From NCBI GenBank assembly GCA_021234155.1, contig JAJEKV010000148.1, positions 1,012,616 through 1,076,615 of the forward strand: 64,000 bases of DNA. The letters run 5' to 3'. Made by a program: the position numbers and the translations under genes. Under the pieces are notes generated by a model that was not told where the DNA came from, searched no databases, and saw only the letters and a program-made list of their open reading frames with translations. This DNA comes from Isoetes taiwanensis (taxonomy: Eukaryota; Streptophyta; Lycopodiopsida; Isoetales; Isoetaceae). Of this stretch, positions 42,190 through 53,673 are shown piece after piece; position 1 is the stretch's first letter, and each line of letters opens with the position of its first letter.

Positions 42190-43090
42190 CGGTTATTGTG
42201 ATTCGCCCGCAAAAATATTCCTTGCCATGAGAATCACCCGGGCCGCAACCCCGTTCTCCGTGCGAAGCCCGTTTTCCGTGCACCGGCGGGGTCGCTTTCA
42301 TGGGATATATACCTTAGGGTGGTATCACGGGTATTCTCCCTTGCGACGAATCTCCCGAAGTTATTCCACGAGGCGGAATCACTACGCCAAAATGTATTCC
42401 TCCGGGAAGGTATCACGAGGGCGTGATTATTCCGCCCGGGCGGAATCACAACCATGCTATTCCGCCGGATGGAATCTCGATGCCTGATTCCATGAGATGG
42501 AATCACAACTCCGATTATCCTTTGGTGGAATCTGGCGTGACTATTCCACCGGATGGAATATCGACCCGCGATTCACTCTGTGGAATCACAAATGCCCGAT
42601 TCTTGAGGCGGAATCACGGCGAATATATTCCGCCCGGATAGAATCACAACATCATGGCCATTCCCGGATGGAATCCGCGACATGGATACAGCCCGTGGAA
42701 TCTGGCTAGCGATTCTTGAGATGGAATCACGACGACTTCATTCCGCCCGACGGTATCACAACAGCGCTATTCCGTTCGACAGAATCACAGTTTAGTGATT
42801 CCGTCGAGTTGAATCAATCCGGAACGATTCTGCCGGATGGAATCAACCCTCCGTGATTCCACCCGGATGGAATCACGGATCCATGATCCCGCGGGGATAG
42901 AATCACTCCCGGGTGACTCCGATACAGGTGATTAGACACGGTGATTCCCGGGGCGACAAGTGGATGCATCCGGTCCGTTCGCTGAAACCGGTTGGCCGGG
43001 CGTTGTGGCGTCGTGGAGTTCGTCCGGCCTGCGGACGTAGGTGTGCCGATTCCACCGGACGGAATCACCTGCGTGGAACTCCTCGATCAC
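42190..43090. repeat. left array of GTGATTCC...GGAATCAC palindromes
   Basis: About 20 units at roughly 40-bp spacing, each a dyad with arms (G)TGATTCC and GGAATCA(C) around a variable GC-rich core such as ACCCGGAT or GCCCGGGC. Cores vary while arms are kept, as expected if the arms are recognised by a protein. The array starts inside the terminal inverted repeat. Open frames across it are repeat-derived. Confidence 0.9.
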
Positions 43091-43880
43091 AGCGAGCAGG
43101 AGTCCTCAGCGGAGCTTGTCATGGACCTCGAAGAGAAGATTGAGGAGGCAAGCACTTTCCGGTTCCATCTCTTTGTTGTGGCTAAGCTCTAATTGCGCTT
43201 CATTACGCTTCTTGTGGCGGGTGTGCAGAGAGATTTGGCAAACAAACCCCGCAGAAGGGCATTTTGACCCTGGTCGGCTGCCACGGGCGGTTCTAGAGCA
43301 CCGGGGTCCTGATGCGGATGGAGGAGGCACTCAATTGGTGTGGGTTTCCTATATTCCCACCTCACGAGCCCCGGATTTCATTCTTTGGGGAGCAAAAAAT
43401 GGGGATGCACCGCAACTTCTATATAAGAAGCTCTCAAATGAATAAGGGGCTATCAAAACCGGCAAAATGGGACATATCTTTCTACGAAAGGTATGCAGTT
43501 CTTTAGTTTTGTAGATTACACATGGAAATTAAAGCATGGCTGATTCATCCTCCATGGTGGAAGCAGTCTTGGTGTAGTTTTGGGCCCCAAGACAGTGCAG
43601 GGAACACCCATGTTGTGGAAGATCGACCTCGTCCTCGGGGCAAAGGAGGAGGAGGGTTCAAGGGGAGAGTGTTAGAAGGGGATGCCAATGTCATTTCACT
43701 TTGAGACAACTCTACCTTCTTCGAAACCACTCAAATTACCTACCACAAATGGGATCATGTGAACCAAAGCAAGGTCAAATTTGCCCACGGTAAAAGCTTT
43801 AGGCTGGCGAGAAAGGGTTGAGGTATAGGCTGGCTCCAGTGGCTCACGGATGAAAAAGAGAATGGATCAAACAAAAGCTA

Positions 43881-45890
43881 TTGCATTACATTGCACCTAG
43901 AATGGTGATGAATATCCACCAAGAAAGAGTGAGCTTGAAGAAGGAACTACTTGGTTTGGAGGGGCTTTCGAGAGATGACATGTTAAAGATGCATGAAATC
44001 TACAACATTGAAAAGGAAGTGACTCGAAATGTTTGGAAGTTGCATGAAGATGAAGCTACAAGCACTCATATGTGGGTGCAACAACACCTTGACAGTGTAT
44101 TCCATTATGAGCAAGGTGAGATCTTCCAATTGGGTGTTATGACTCCCACCCAAAGAGGAGCCTTGTTGAGATTTGGAAAGGATAGGGCATTGTGTCTCGA
44201 CTCCACCTACAAGACGAACGGGATGAGGTAGGGTTGCACCTCTTGCATTTCAATGCTCATATAAGACTTTAGCTTCCTTGCCAACATTCTTAAGTTGTGT
44301 TGCTACTTTACATTAAAGGTACTACCTCTTCACTATCATTGGATTCGATGACTACTTCAATGGGATGCCTTTGGCTTGGATTATCACGAACTCCCAGAAG
44401 AAAGATGCAATTGCAAGATGGCTAGAAGCCATGAAAGTGTGGGTTGAACGCCATGACTCAACACTGGAAGCCCTCATGCTTTATCACTAATGGATTCTTG
44501 TGATGCCAAAATACATGCAATTAAAAAGGTAACAATGTTTCCACTATGAGCAATTTTAAGTGGTTCATTTTGCACACTCTATGAGCATGTGGCATCTCTC
44601 TACACTTCAGGTTTACCCTAGCGTGCGCTTGAACCTTTGCATCCGCATGTGAGAAAATTTGGTTGAAGTGGTTAGTCAAGAACGTGAAGAACAAGGAGAT
44701 AAGGAACCAAATGTTTAAGGAATTGGGTGAGATCATGTATGGAATCAAGTGTCCCCCAGGTAACAATGAATATGGAGAGGATTACAAGGAGGCTGTTAAA
44801 GTAGAAGCTTTGAGAAAGTTGGAAACCCTGAAAGGAAAGTATCCTCAGTATCCCAGATTGGCCTCCTACATGAGTCGTGAGTGGACTCGCAATATATGTG
44901 AATGGGTGTTGGCCACAAGAATGTTCCCCCATTCAAACCAAGAAACCAATCTTTGCAATAGAGGGTTGGCACAAGATACTAAAGATGCGCTCGGGCATCT
45001 CCAAATGGAGCCCTGAAGGGAAGGAGGATGGATCTGGCTACTACATATGCTTGTCAATGAAGTTGAGGCACATACAACATACTCAAGGTAATTTGCAAAA
45101 GATAACGTGTTTTGTATACTTACGTGTGCACTAACACACCACGCGTTGTTTCATTTACAAGCACAATGGGGGATGAAAGAGGCTGGTTTTGTCATAAACA
45201 CATCACAAGAGAAAATTATAGAATCGGCTATTCGAGGGGCTTAGGCGATGAGGGATGATCTGATCACCTTTGTAGACCTCGAAGGAGGGCGAGGCATATG
45301 TCCGGACTCTTGATCTCAACCGCCAACCGTACTTTGTGAGTGGGGCACACAGAATTGGGCGAAGTTGTGATTGCCCATGGGGTGCCAAAGGTAACCTTTG
45401 CAAACACCAAGTTAAGGTTATTCAACTAATGGACGATTCTGAGAGAGAGGGACATCTTGAAGGTTCTAGGTTCGATTATGGAAATGCAAGTGGTGGCATG
45501 GAGCACTTGCGCCCTTGTACACACAGGGTCCCCCGGAGATTCACTTGAAGAGATAGTTAGTCTAGAGGATGACATTCTCCCTATGAAGAAAGTTGGGTTG
45601 TAAAGTAGAGGAAGCTAGGGCCTCACTAGGATCGTGTGTTGCAAGGGTTATGGGGCCGGGCCTCCAAGGATCCCGGCCTCCTCATAGCCACAGAGGCTGA
45701 TGATGAGACAACTTCGACACCAGGCTTGAGAGGATGGGCCGAAGAGGATGGACAAGACACAACTATAATGTCTTTTGTCTTTGGAGGAAGAGGAGGCATA
45801 TGGAACGAGCCTTGCAAGGATGAAGCCACTCTTGGAAATATGGAAGAGGGGGCCAAAGGACAAGAAACGGAGTTGGAAGGAAGTTGAGAT
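43881..45890 (+). pseudogene. MULE transposase with SWIM zinc finger, decayed
   Basis: Exon 1 (43881-44227) ends LGVMTPTQRGALLRFGKDRA with LCLDSTYKTNGMR. A GT/AG intron follows, and exon 2 from 44319 continues YYLFTIIGFDDYFNGMPLAW and SQKKDAIARWLEAM. D-x-T-Y-K-T-N, then the G-x-P-x-A-W segment, is the MULE transposase core (PF10551-like). Two indels then separate WKPSCFIT from CDAKIHAIKK. Further exons give FKELGEIMYGIKCPPGN and ATRMFPHSNQETN. A SWIM-type zinc finger (CDCPWGAKGNLCKHQ, C-x-C...C-x-H) lies near 45365-45410, followed by a Glu/Asp-rich tail to about 45890. SWIM domains after MULE cores are common in plants, where they aid DNA binding. Inactive through frameshifts and stops. Confidence 0.78.
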
Positions 45891-45934
45891 GGAGAGCCTT
45901 GCTTAGATGGTTTGTAATATCTTTAGTTTTGCAC

Positions 45935-46262
45935 GAATACTATGGTTTTTAATTTGATGAGTTTAGCATATGCACAAAATACTATAAGTATGAATACTCT
46001 GTGTACAAGTACACAATGTATTAATACTCTATGTATAAGTACTGTAATTTGTAAAACTACTCGTATAAATACCATGCGTACAAAATACTATAAGTATGAA
46101 TACTCTGTGTACAAATACACAATGTATTAATACTCTATGTATAAGTACTGTAATTTGTAAGACTACTCGTATAAATACTATGTGTACAAAATACTATAAA
46201 TATAAATACAATGTGTACAAATACACAATGTATTAATACATTTTGTAAAACTACTGGTCGAA
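45935..46262. repeat. AT-rich TATAAATACYRTGTGTA-type satellite
   Basis: Degenerate short units around ACTATAAGTATGAATACTCT and GTGTACAAATACACAATGTA, with a ~127-bp higher-order repeat visible (copies from about 45970 and 46080). A related tract lies at 47340-48010. Both flank small gene 1. Confidence 0.8.
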
Positions 46263-46495
46263 ATAAATCCCGAAAGTCGTCAACTGTCCGGTGGAATCAC
46301 CAATTCGTGATTCCACCGGATGGAAACGCCTCCGCCATCATTGCATGCCGCAGGCAATGATGCTACTTCAAGTCAGATGTCAAGTCAGTTGTCTGCCATT
46401 ATGCAGGACGGCTAACTGACGTACGCAATGTGTGGTGATTCCACTGAACAGAATCACAGGTGGTGATTCCACCCCACAGAATCAACCTTGGGCAT
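46262..46495. promoter_or_regulatory. internal palindromes upstream of small gene 1
   Basis: Sites such as TGATTCCACCGGATGGAA near 46308, TGATTCCACTGAACAGAATC near 46436 and TGATTCCACCCCACAGAATC near 46458 precede the start codon at 46582 by 100-300 bp. They use the same arms as the terminal arrays. Position suggests a promoter role, inferred only. Confidence 0.55.
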
Positions 46496-46581
46496 CGGAC
46501 CAGCACCGTCCTCTTAGTATTCACTCATAATTCTCTGGAAGACGCTCCGGTGAGGCGCTTCGATCTTCGTCTGCTCCAGTT

Positions 46582-47115
46582 ATGGCCGACTGCCCCCCAG
46601 TAGCCATACTCGACGGGGTCCTAGTGGTGGACCTCGGTTTTCTGGAGGCCCTCAAAGATTGCAGGCTCGAGAATCTGCAGGAGCGCCTCCGGGGTCGAGC
46701 ATTGGTAGACGTCCCGCCCATTCCTATCGCCATACCTTCGGGACAGGGTTGTGAATGCATCAGGATTCCTGTGAAGGTTTCCAACGTTTCACACATCCCT
46801 GGGCACGAGACGCTTAATGAAGAGTGGGCAAAGAATCTGTTTGCCTACGTTACGGAATCGCCGAAGGAAGAATCTGCTGGTTCAAAGCCAGTGAAGGTGG
46901 AGTGCAAGGATGAGCCAGATGACGGTGAGTTTGCTTTCCCGGTTCCCTGCTGCAAGGAGACAAGTTTTGGGAGGGTTGACTGGTCTACCAACAAGGTGTG
47001 AGTTCATACACTGCTGTTCATTTGATGTTCTGTATTGTCGCTGCAACTAATGTTCTTTATTGCTGCTGCATGAACCACGCAGAAAAAACGAGCCCGCCCC
47101 AGTTATAGTGCATAG
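46582..47115 (+). CDS. small two-exon element gene, unknown family (intact copy)
   Basis: Exon 1 is 46582-46995 (138 codons), with donor GTGTGAG; the intron is 46996-47082, with acceptor CACGCAG. Exon 2 adds KKRARPSYSA and a stop at 47115. The 148-residue product starts MADCPPVAILDGVLVVDL, has ENLQERLRGRAL and a conserved C-x-C-x-R-I-P segment, then IPGHE, WAKNLFAYVTES, DEPDDGEFAFPVPCCK and GRVDWSTNK. The tail is a basic nuclear-localisation-like KKRARP. I do not recognise the family. A homologue in inverted orientation (48794-48250) preserves every feature, including intron position and basic last exon, so the gene is real. It lies inside the Mutator-like element with palindromes upstream. 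A DNA-binding accessory role is a guess. Confidence 0.75.
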
Positions 47116-47339
47116 CTCGCGACTATCAATGATGGAGGACCGTCCTTTTTTTGGTTTCTGTTCAGACAGTTCTGTTGATTTTTGATTTCCTGGTAGCTAC
47201 CTTGCTACACGCCTTCTTGTGAAAATACAGATTTAAGTTAATTGTTGTGCAATCTCTTCAGTTGGCTTCAAATACTATGCATATTGTGAATGTACATATG
47301 GTAATTTTTGATGAGTTTTGCACAATATGAGTTCCTGAC

Positions 47340-48010
47340 ATGATATGTTTTGCATAGATACTCAATGTACAGAATCTAAGGTTGAAGATGAATACTCGAC
47401 ATTATAAATACTACGCAAAATACTATCATTATACATACTATTAGTACAAAACACACACAATCGCCAATCACTAAAGGTTTGAATACTATCTCAGTATAAA
47501 ATACTAAAAGTATAAATACCATTTATAGAAAATACCGTATGTATAAATCGTGTATAAATACCATGTGTAGAAAAATCTTGTAAGCATAAATACTCTGTGT
47601 ACAAATACCATGTGTAGAAATACTCTGTGTATAGCGGTGTATAAATCTGCAAATTACTATAGGCTTGAATACTATCTCGTATAAAATACTAAATTATAAA
47701 TACCATGTGTAGAAAAATCGTGAGTATAAGTACTACGTGTATAAATAACATGTGTATAAAATACCGTAAGTATAAATACCGTGTATAAATACCATGTGTA
47801 GAAATACTGCGTGTATAAATGCGCAAAGGAGTATACATTTGAATACTATCTATATAAAATACTAAGCATTATAAATACCATGTGAGGCCATAAATACCAC
47901 AAGTATAAATACTACATTTTATAAAAACTTTAATATATTAATACTCTGTGCAGAAGTACTCGAAGCTCTATGTACAATACTTGAAGTATAAATACTCCCA
48001 TGTATATCAC
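47340..48010. repeat. AT-rich TATAAATACCATGTGTA satellite between the two small genes
   Basis: Degenerate 15-25 bp units (TATAAATACCATGTGTAGAA, AGTATAAATAC, TTGAATACTATCTC) fill the spacer where the two small genes converge. One palindrome-arm pair with CCTGCGTATGGAATCAC lies at its right edge (about 48035-48051). No gene. Confidence 0.8.
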
Positions 48011-48249
48011 GTTTATACTGCCTATGGAATCACGATTAATCCTGCGTATGGAATCACAAGAAGAAGCCATAATCGAGAAGCGTCGCACCAAAAAAAAACA
48101 GCAGTGTTTAACGGACAGGGTTTAGCAGCAGGGTTCAACCAAAAAAAGAAACACCAGGGTTTAACAGACAGTGAATATCAGACATGTATAGATGCTCAAA
48201 AGGAAACTGCCAAGAAGACAGCAGTGTCCGCTTCATTCGTTACCAGCAG

Positions 48250-48794
48250 CTAGCCAGTGGAGGTGTGGGAACGCTTCCTCTGCATCAAACATGCAATTAC
48301 TTACATCCAGCAAAAAAGAAAAATCGTGAAGCAAGAGGCGCAGATGGCTGACCTTGACGCTGGTCCAGTTAGTTCTGCCGGTGGAAGGGTCTTTGCAGCA
48401 GGCAACCGGAAACACGAAGTCGTCATCTTCTGGTTCATCGAACTCAAACGCGTCCTTGGAACATCCGCATGCAGTACGCTTACCTGTTGAATGAAGAGAT
48501 GCAAACAAATTCTTGGCCCAATCACCGTCACATTCTTCGTGACCAGGAATTCTGGAACCCCTAGAAACTTTAACTCGAATTTTCGAGCCATTGGATTTCC
48601 TCAAAGGCACCCTCACGCAGTCGCAGCCCTCTTGCCTCGGTATATTAATTTGAAACCGGCGGGACCTCTGGCAGCGACCGACTTCGAAGACGATCCTGCA
48701 GGCTCTCGAGCCTGCAGCTGTGGAAATTATCCAAGTAACGAAGATCAATCTTCAGAAACCCGTCCTCTATAACAATTGGTGGACAGTCCGCCAT
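48250..48794 (-). pseudogene. small two-exon element gene, inverted second copy
   Basis: Starts MADCPPIVIEDGFLKIDL at 48794 and keeps CRLESLQDRLRSRSL. A frameshift near 48650 separates EVPPVSN from INIPRQEGCDCVRVPL. The rest reads IPGHE, DWAKNLFASLHSTGK, DEPEDDDFVFPVACCK and GRTNWTSVK. Exon 1 ends at 48353 with donor GTCAGC. A 73-bp intron follows, and exon 2 (48279-48250) encodes RKRSHTSTG and a stop. Intron position and basic last exon match copy 1. The single frameshift is the only visible defect, so the divergence between copies mostly predates loss. The two genes converge on the AT-rich spacer. Confidence 0.72.
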
Positions 48795-49058
48795 TCCTAC
48801 AAGCCGGCAACTGATGTTAGAGCAGGCGAAGAGCAGACAAAGAAATTCCTTACCGAACCACAGGAAAGAAGGAGAACTTCCTTACCGAACAACAGGAAAC
48901 CACAGGAACTATCGCAAGGATATGGCGCCTAACAATCGGATCGAAGCGCCGGAGCTGGAGCTAAGCACCAAAACCAAAACATATGATTGAATTGGAAGCG
49001 CCAGAAGCTTGTCCGTCGGGGCTCTGAGAAATTCCCCCCGACGGAATCACCGACTAGG

Positions 49059-49245
49059 CTAAATTCGTTGTCAGTCTAGGGGCCAACGTGGCACCCAGAC
49101 ATTCGTCGACGTCACGTCACTTCAGTTTGGCACGAATCCATGCAGTGAAGTACTAAATTCGCTGTCAGTGTAGGGGCCAACGTGGCACCCTGGCATTCGT
49201 GAACGTCGCGTCAGCTCAGTCTGGCACAAATCCTAGTAGTGAGGG
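49059..49245. repeat. 93-bp tandem duplication
   Basis: Two diverged copies beginning CTAAATTCG(T/C)TGTCAGT, each with GGGGCCAACGTGGCACCC and CATTCGT(C/G)(G/A)ACGTC. They lie upstream of small gene 2. Confidence 0.85.
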
Positions 49246-49323
49246 CAATAGATGGCGGCGGCTTGGCATTTATTACGTACGTCGCTCCACGTCACCGACT
49301 CGAGCAATGATGATTCGTCGCAA

Positions 49324-49577
49324 ACCACAGCCTTGTGATTCCACGGGAAAGAATAGCCTACATGTGATTCCACGGTATGGAATAACATACGAGTGATTCC
49401 ACGGAGTTGAATCACGACAGTGTGATTCTACGGAATGGACGCACCATGGAACCACAGCCTTGTGATTCCACGGGAAAGAATAGCCTAAATGTGATTCCAC
49501 GGTATGGAATAACATACGAGTGATTCCACGGAATTGAATCACGACAGTGTGATTCTACGGAATGGACGCACCATGGA
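49324..49577. repeat. 127-bp tandem duplication carrying palindrome arms
   Basis: Copies at 49324-49450 and 49451-49577 are almost identical. Each holds four TGATTCCACGG-type arms, for example GTGATTCCACGGTATGGAAT. Amplification of a block of binding-site-like dyads is visible directly. Single sites continue to about 49632. Confidence 0.92.
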
Positions 49578-49639
49578 GGTGATTCCACGGTTTGGAATCA
49601 CCGTGGTGTGATTCCGCATAGAGGAATCGAGCATGCAAC

Positions 49640-50026
49640 TCAAATTCAAATTCAAAAAAGTTCCCGCTCCAAAATCTTTCAAATTCAGATTCAAAAAACT
49701 TCATCAGATCATATACAGTGGTGTGGGAATTAAAACCAGCAAAGCTGGGAATTTTCGTTCTCTGTACAATAGCAAGGTTGAAATCATGGGCCATTTTTCC
49801 TCAGACGGGTAACCAAGCCACCCTCCTCGGTCCAATCTCCCTGGGGTAGATGAAATGTGCTTTTCCTTTTTTGGGCCAAATCAAATAACTCGTAGCATGA
49901 CAGCAAATGTCGACCTTGTCATGTCGATTTCCCTCGCCCAAACCATTTGGATGTGTCAATGACACAGCGCCCGAGAAGTTTAGAATGAAACATCACGAAA
50001 TTAAGTAAAAATTGCATACATAACAC
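49640..50026. other. spacer without a convincing gene
   Basis: Between the internal palindrome array and the Ulp1-like remnant. A short minus-strand open stretch (49555-49794) runs through palindromes and has no recognisable domain. Confidence 0.4.
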
Positions 50027-51101
50027 TCAGAATGATCTTTCGAGTTGCAAATGTCCAAAGAAGAACCTCTTCACAAAACAAATTGTGTATATCCCACAAT
50101 CACAGGTGTTCTCTGGCTGGGGCACATTCAAGGGGACACGAGGGGCATTGTGAAGGCTTGTGGATTCAAAATTCCATCTCTTCATAATGTGCGCTATGAA
50201 CCGGCGCAAACATAGCAATCGGGGAAGGCAAATTCGATCTCATAGCTGTAAAATTGATCTTACATGGTCGCGAAAGATCTTAAGTTGGAGTGCATGGGGC
50301 CATTGAATCCGGATGCGGCACCACGGGGCCGCGGGGTTTGAAGCCTCGGCTTGCCTCTTCGTTGGATACCAATATAAACAGGGCCAAAGTGGTTGCTGCA
50401 AAACAAGTTTATGAAATCCAATGGCCTACCGTTAACTCGAAATCGAATTGTATACCGCTCATAACGGGAAGTAGTAGAAACCGGCATTTTGCATCCGCCT
50501 ACACACGCCGCTAAAAGGTTTGGGTGGGATTAGATTACTGAAAATTTCATAGGCACTGGACCGACCCTCCAAAGAGTTTTGCAAGAAGAGGCCGAAGGCG
50601 CCGGGATGGATGAAAACATCTTTGGCACCTCTTATTCGGGGGATGGCATGAATTAAGGCTCTGTGAAGGGCATTCTACGATGCTTGAATGATATTGTCAA
50701 ACCAAGCGAAAAATCAGCTTTGAACTTACGGAAGATAGGCACCAACGCATTCCTCGTTGATTTGCAGATCCACATCGTCTTCTACAGGGCGCCATGAAAA
50801 ACCACGGGCAAAATTGGCATAGATCCGAAATTGAGATGCTGCTTGGATTTTTTCCCTACTCGAATTCTTTGTCTTGCAGATTGTTAGTGGATACTTGAAT
50901 GTAAAATACAGGTCCAATTCCTGGAAACAAGGCTGTTTGGTAAGCAAAAAGCAGAATCAAAAATGTGGCCTCCAGTCTATGCATCATGGGAATCTCAATA
51001 ATTGTCCCCTCCTCTTCCGAAGGCCAGTAGAGGGGTGGGAGACTCTTTGTTTGAATAGCATCGCTGAGACCACGAATGTAGCCTGGGCGTCTCAAAAACA
51101 A
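50027..51101 (-). pseudogene. Ulp1/SENP-like SUMO peptidase remnant
   Basis: The minus strand near 50060-50130 reads VPLNVPQPENTCDCGIYTIC followed by FVKRFF. This is the P-Q-Q/P-x-N-x-x-D-C-G-x-Y segment of C48 peptidases, with the oxyanion-hole Gln replaced by P/E context and the catalytic Cys in DCG kept. Upstream exon-like pieces are FIHPGAFGLFLQNSLEGRS (about 50570-50620), a NHFGPVYI segment after a TTTTGCAG acceptor (about 50390) and DDVDLQINEECVGAYLP (about 50730-50780). The usual catalytic HW is NHF here and the DSL/DS region is frameshifted. Plant MULEs, CACTA and KDZ-type elements often carry Ulp1 genes, so it fits as element cargo. Inactive in this copy. Confidence 0.6.
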
Positions 51102-52640
51102 TGTGATTAGGAGCTATGCAATCTTACATTTTATTTGCACCCCTCTTTTTCACGGGTGTTTTGGAGCTTCTTGAGGGGACCCGGGAGCTTGCATGTTCTT
51201 TTTGGGAGGGGGGATGGAAATTCCCCTCTGCTTGTGCAACTTCCATCTTGAAATCATCTCGGTCGACTGTTCCTGCTCTCTACCCAAAAGCAGTCGGCCC
51301 TCAACTCTTCAACGGTAACATTGAACCTTCTAGCAATGTTATTTCTTATTGCTGCCCTCTTACGTTCCTCCAAACTCTCCTCCACCATCCGCCTTATCTC
51401 CCACCTTTGCATGACCCAAGCTGACCTTGTTTCTTGGGTTTGAGAATCCCATGCTCTATTTGCTCCTCGCCATGGCTTCGCCCCACGCCTGGCCCTTGCC
51501 AAAATCCGTCTCAGATTGTGTTGCCCACGGGTAATCCTCATCTACACTCATTGCGGCTTCACCAATTCAAAATCCCTCTTCTTCTTCGCTAACTTCGGGG
51601 GCATTGGGTTTCCTTCCCGAATTGCTTTGGCCGGCGACTTGTAATCCCGCCCATGTTGTGCTTGGCTAATCTGTGGATTTCCAAATCCCACTTCTTGGGT
51701 AACCGATCCACGGTTGTCGAATTGGCGGTGCCACCGAGCCATCACCCGCATCGAATTTCGGTTGGGAATATCGCCATGTTTAAGGGATTCTCCTGGGGGG
51801 CGTTTTCTATGGCATCGTTGCATAAATCCCGCCGCACTCTATGTCGGGCTTCGCTTCATTGCAATCAACATCCTCTTGAGGCTTTGGAGCGGACCTTTTC
51901 GCGGGCATCACGCAACCCCAAATATTTGGGAAAAAAGCGAGAAGCTTGAGCAATGAGCTTAGCACGCGAGCGAATCCGAAGAATCAGGTTGCGGCTCCAA
52001 ACTGCGCTGCGGTTGTCCCAAAACCATGAACGCAAAAAGCCTTACCTGAGGGGAGTCCACCTCCCGAATCAATAGGCTCTTTCTTGCAAAGGGATTGTTC
52101 ATGTGGAACACAAAGGCGTAATTTGCATCGGATTCAACTCGAAGTTCGCCTCGCTGAGGTTTCAAGACTTTGCGCTATCCGGAAACGGATTGAAGCGACA
52201 AAACACAAGAACAGACGCTAGAAGGAACGGGGGCCGGAAGAACCGAGCCGTAACGTGAGCCGGAGAGAAATCGATGTTGGACGCCAGCGTAAAGGGGGCG
52301 AACGAACGAACCTCGCGAGAAAACGTAATGTTTCAAAGATAGAAAGGGAAATTTCGCGTGATTCCTTCTGATGGGCGCAAAGAAATGCAAGGGCTTGACG
52401 GAGGACGATGATACGCGAGCCGGGCTTCAATCATGACATTGTCGTGGTACGCGGTAACGGCCATAATTATGAGTCGCCAGAGTTCAAAATATCCCAAGGA
52501 CATAATTAAAATAGCCAAAATATCCACGACAAATCGGCGGTTAGGATGCGTCATGAGAAATTGATTTATCGGGATCGTCACCCATTTGCGCGATGATTCG
52601 GTCGAATGGAAAATCAAAAGCGTGATTAGATTTCCCGGAA
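51102..52640 (-). other. probable upstream exons of the Ulp1-like gene or unknown element gene
   Basis: Minus-strand open segments at 51254-51541 (RMVEESLEERKRAAIRNNIA, helical and basic) and 51548-51823 are separated by a stop near 51545. They lack a domain I can name. They precede the Ulp1-like remnant on the same strand and could be its N-terminal, coiled-coil part. GC content is higher than in the flanks. Confidence 0.35.
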
Positions 52641-53350
52641 TCTTCATGTCGTGATTCCACGGAGTTGAATATCACAGAATGTGATTCCATCTTGCGAGAA
52701 TCGCGTTGACGTGATTCCTTACATTGGAATCGAATTTGGTGATTCCAGCGGTGCGGTATCCTACGGTTGTGTGATCGAATGGAAAATCAAAAACCGTGAT
52801 TCCGGCCCCGGGAATCTTCATGTCGTGATTCCACCGGAGTTGAATATCATTGCAGGCGTGATTCCATCTAGCGAGAATCGCGTTGGCGTGATTCCTTCGT
52901 TGGAATCGAATTTGGTGATTCAGCGTTGCGGTATCCTACGGTTGTGATTACGTCGAATGGGGAATCAAAAAAAGCGTGATTCCATCCGCTAGGAATCTAT
53001 ATGTGGTGATTCCATCTAGCGAGGTAATGGCGTCGTGGTGATTCCTTCCGGTGGAATCGGGGGTTTAGTGATTCGCGGGCGTGCTATCCTAAGGTCGCGT
53101 GATTCCTTCTAGTGGAATACAAGAGTTGTGATTCTATCCGAACGGTTTCTACCCGTGGTGATTCTCAGGAAGGTTTAAAACCGACGGCGGATACACCGGT
53201 GACCGACCGACCGGGATGCGTCGAAGTCGCGACGCGTTGCGTTGTCATTAATGATTCACGGGTCGCCGGAAGCGGACCCCGTTTCCCCGGGGTCGTGATT
53301 CTGCGGCAAGGAATATCTTGCGAAGGAATCACAATAACCGGGGTAAAAAT
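52640..53350. repeat. right array of GTGATTCC...GGAATCAC palindromes
   Basis: About 15-18 units with arms TGATTCC and GGAATC(A). A ~190-bp block from 52650 is repeated from about 52822 (both with TCTTCATGTCGTGATTCCAC, then GAGTTGAATATCA). It runs into the terminal inverted repeat. It mirrors the left array at 42190-43090. Confidence 0.9.
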
Positions 53351-53673
53351 ATTTCGACGCATATAATCATAAAAATAATATATTGGCTTTCCCCTATATA
53401 CATAAAGCATTTCATAAAACAAGGTGCTGCGCACGGAGGGTTGCCCTCCATGGCCGGAGAGTGAAGTGGCTTAAGTTGTAGTTGTAGACAATAGAGTGTT
53501 TGAATCGAAATTGCTATTTTAAGACATTGACATTTTGTGAGGATGATGGTACGCATTTGCATTACTAAGTTCTGCTTAGGTGTTGAGGTGTTGTTGGAGT
53601 AGGATGTAGTTGGGCAAGTTTACAGATTTTAGACAAGTACTGATAAATTTGATATCATACATAAGAAAGTGGG

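Larger units (their letters stand above)
42162..53369. mobile_element. complete 11.2-kb Mutator-like element with palindrome arrays
   Basis: ATATAATCA at 42162-42170 and 53361-53369 forms a 9-bp target duplication. Between them, 42171-53360, both ends begin with G and share an inverted repeat of about 70 bp: AAATATTTTTACC(C)CGGTTA, TTGTGATTC, CGCAA and ATATTCCTTGCC recur in order, at roughly 85% identity. A 9-bp duplication with G-starting long inverted repeats is the Mutator signature. Contents in order are palindrome array, MULE/SWIM transposase, AT-rich satellite, small gene 1, AT-rich satellite, small gene 2 (inverted), palindrome array, Ulp1-like remnant (minus), and palindrome array. 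The TIR decay and broken transposase indicate that it is now immobile on its own. Confidence 0.85.

Noticed and set aside
42227-43143. Several open frames of 60-90 codons on both strands.
   Set aside because: They read through the palindrome array; repeated GIT/WNH-type words come from the dyads.
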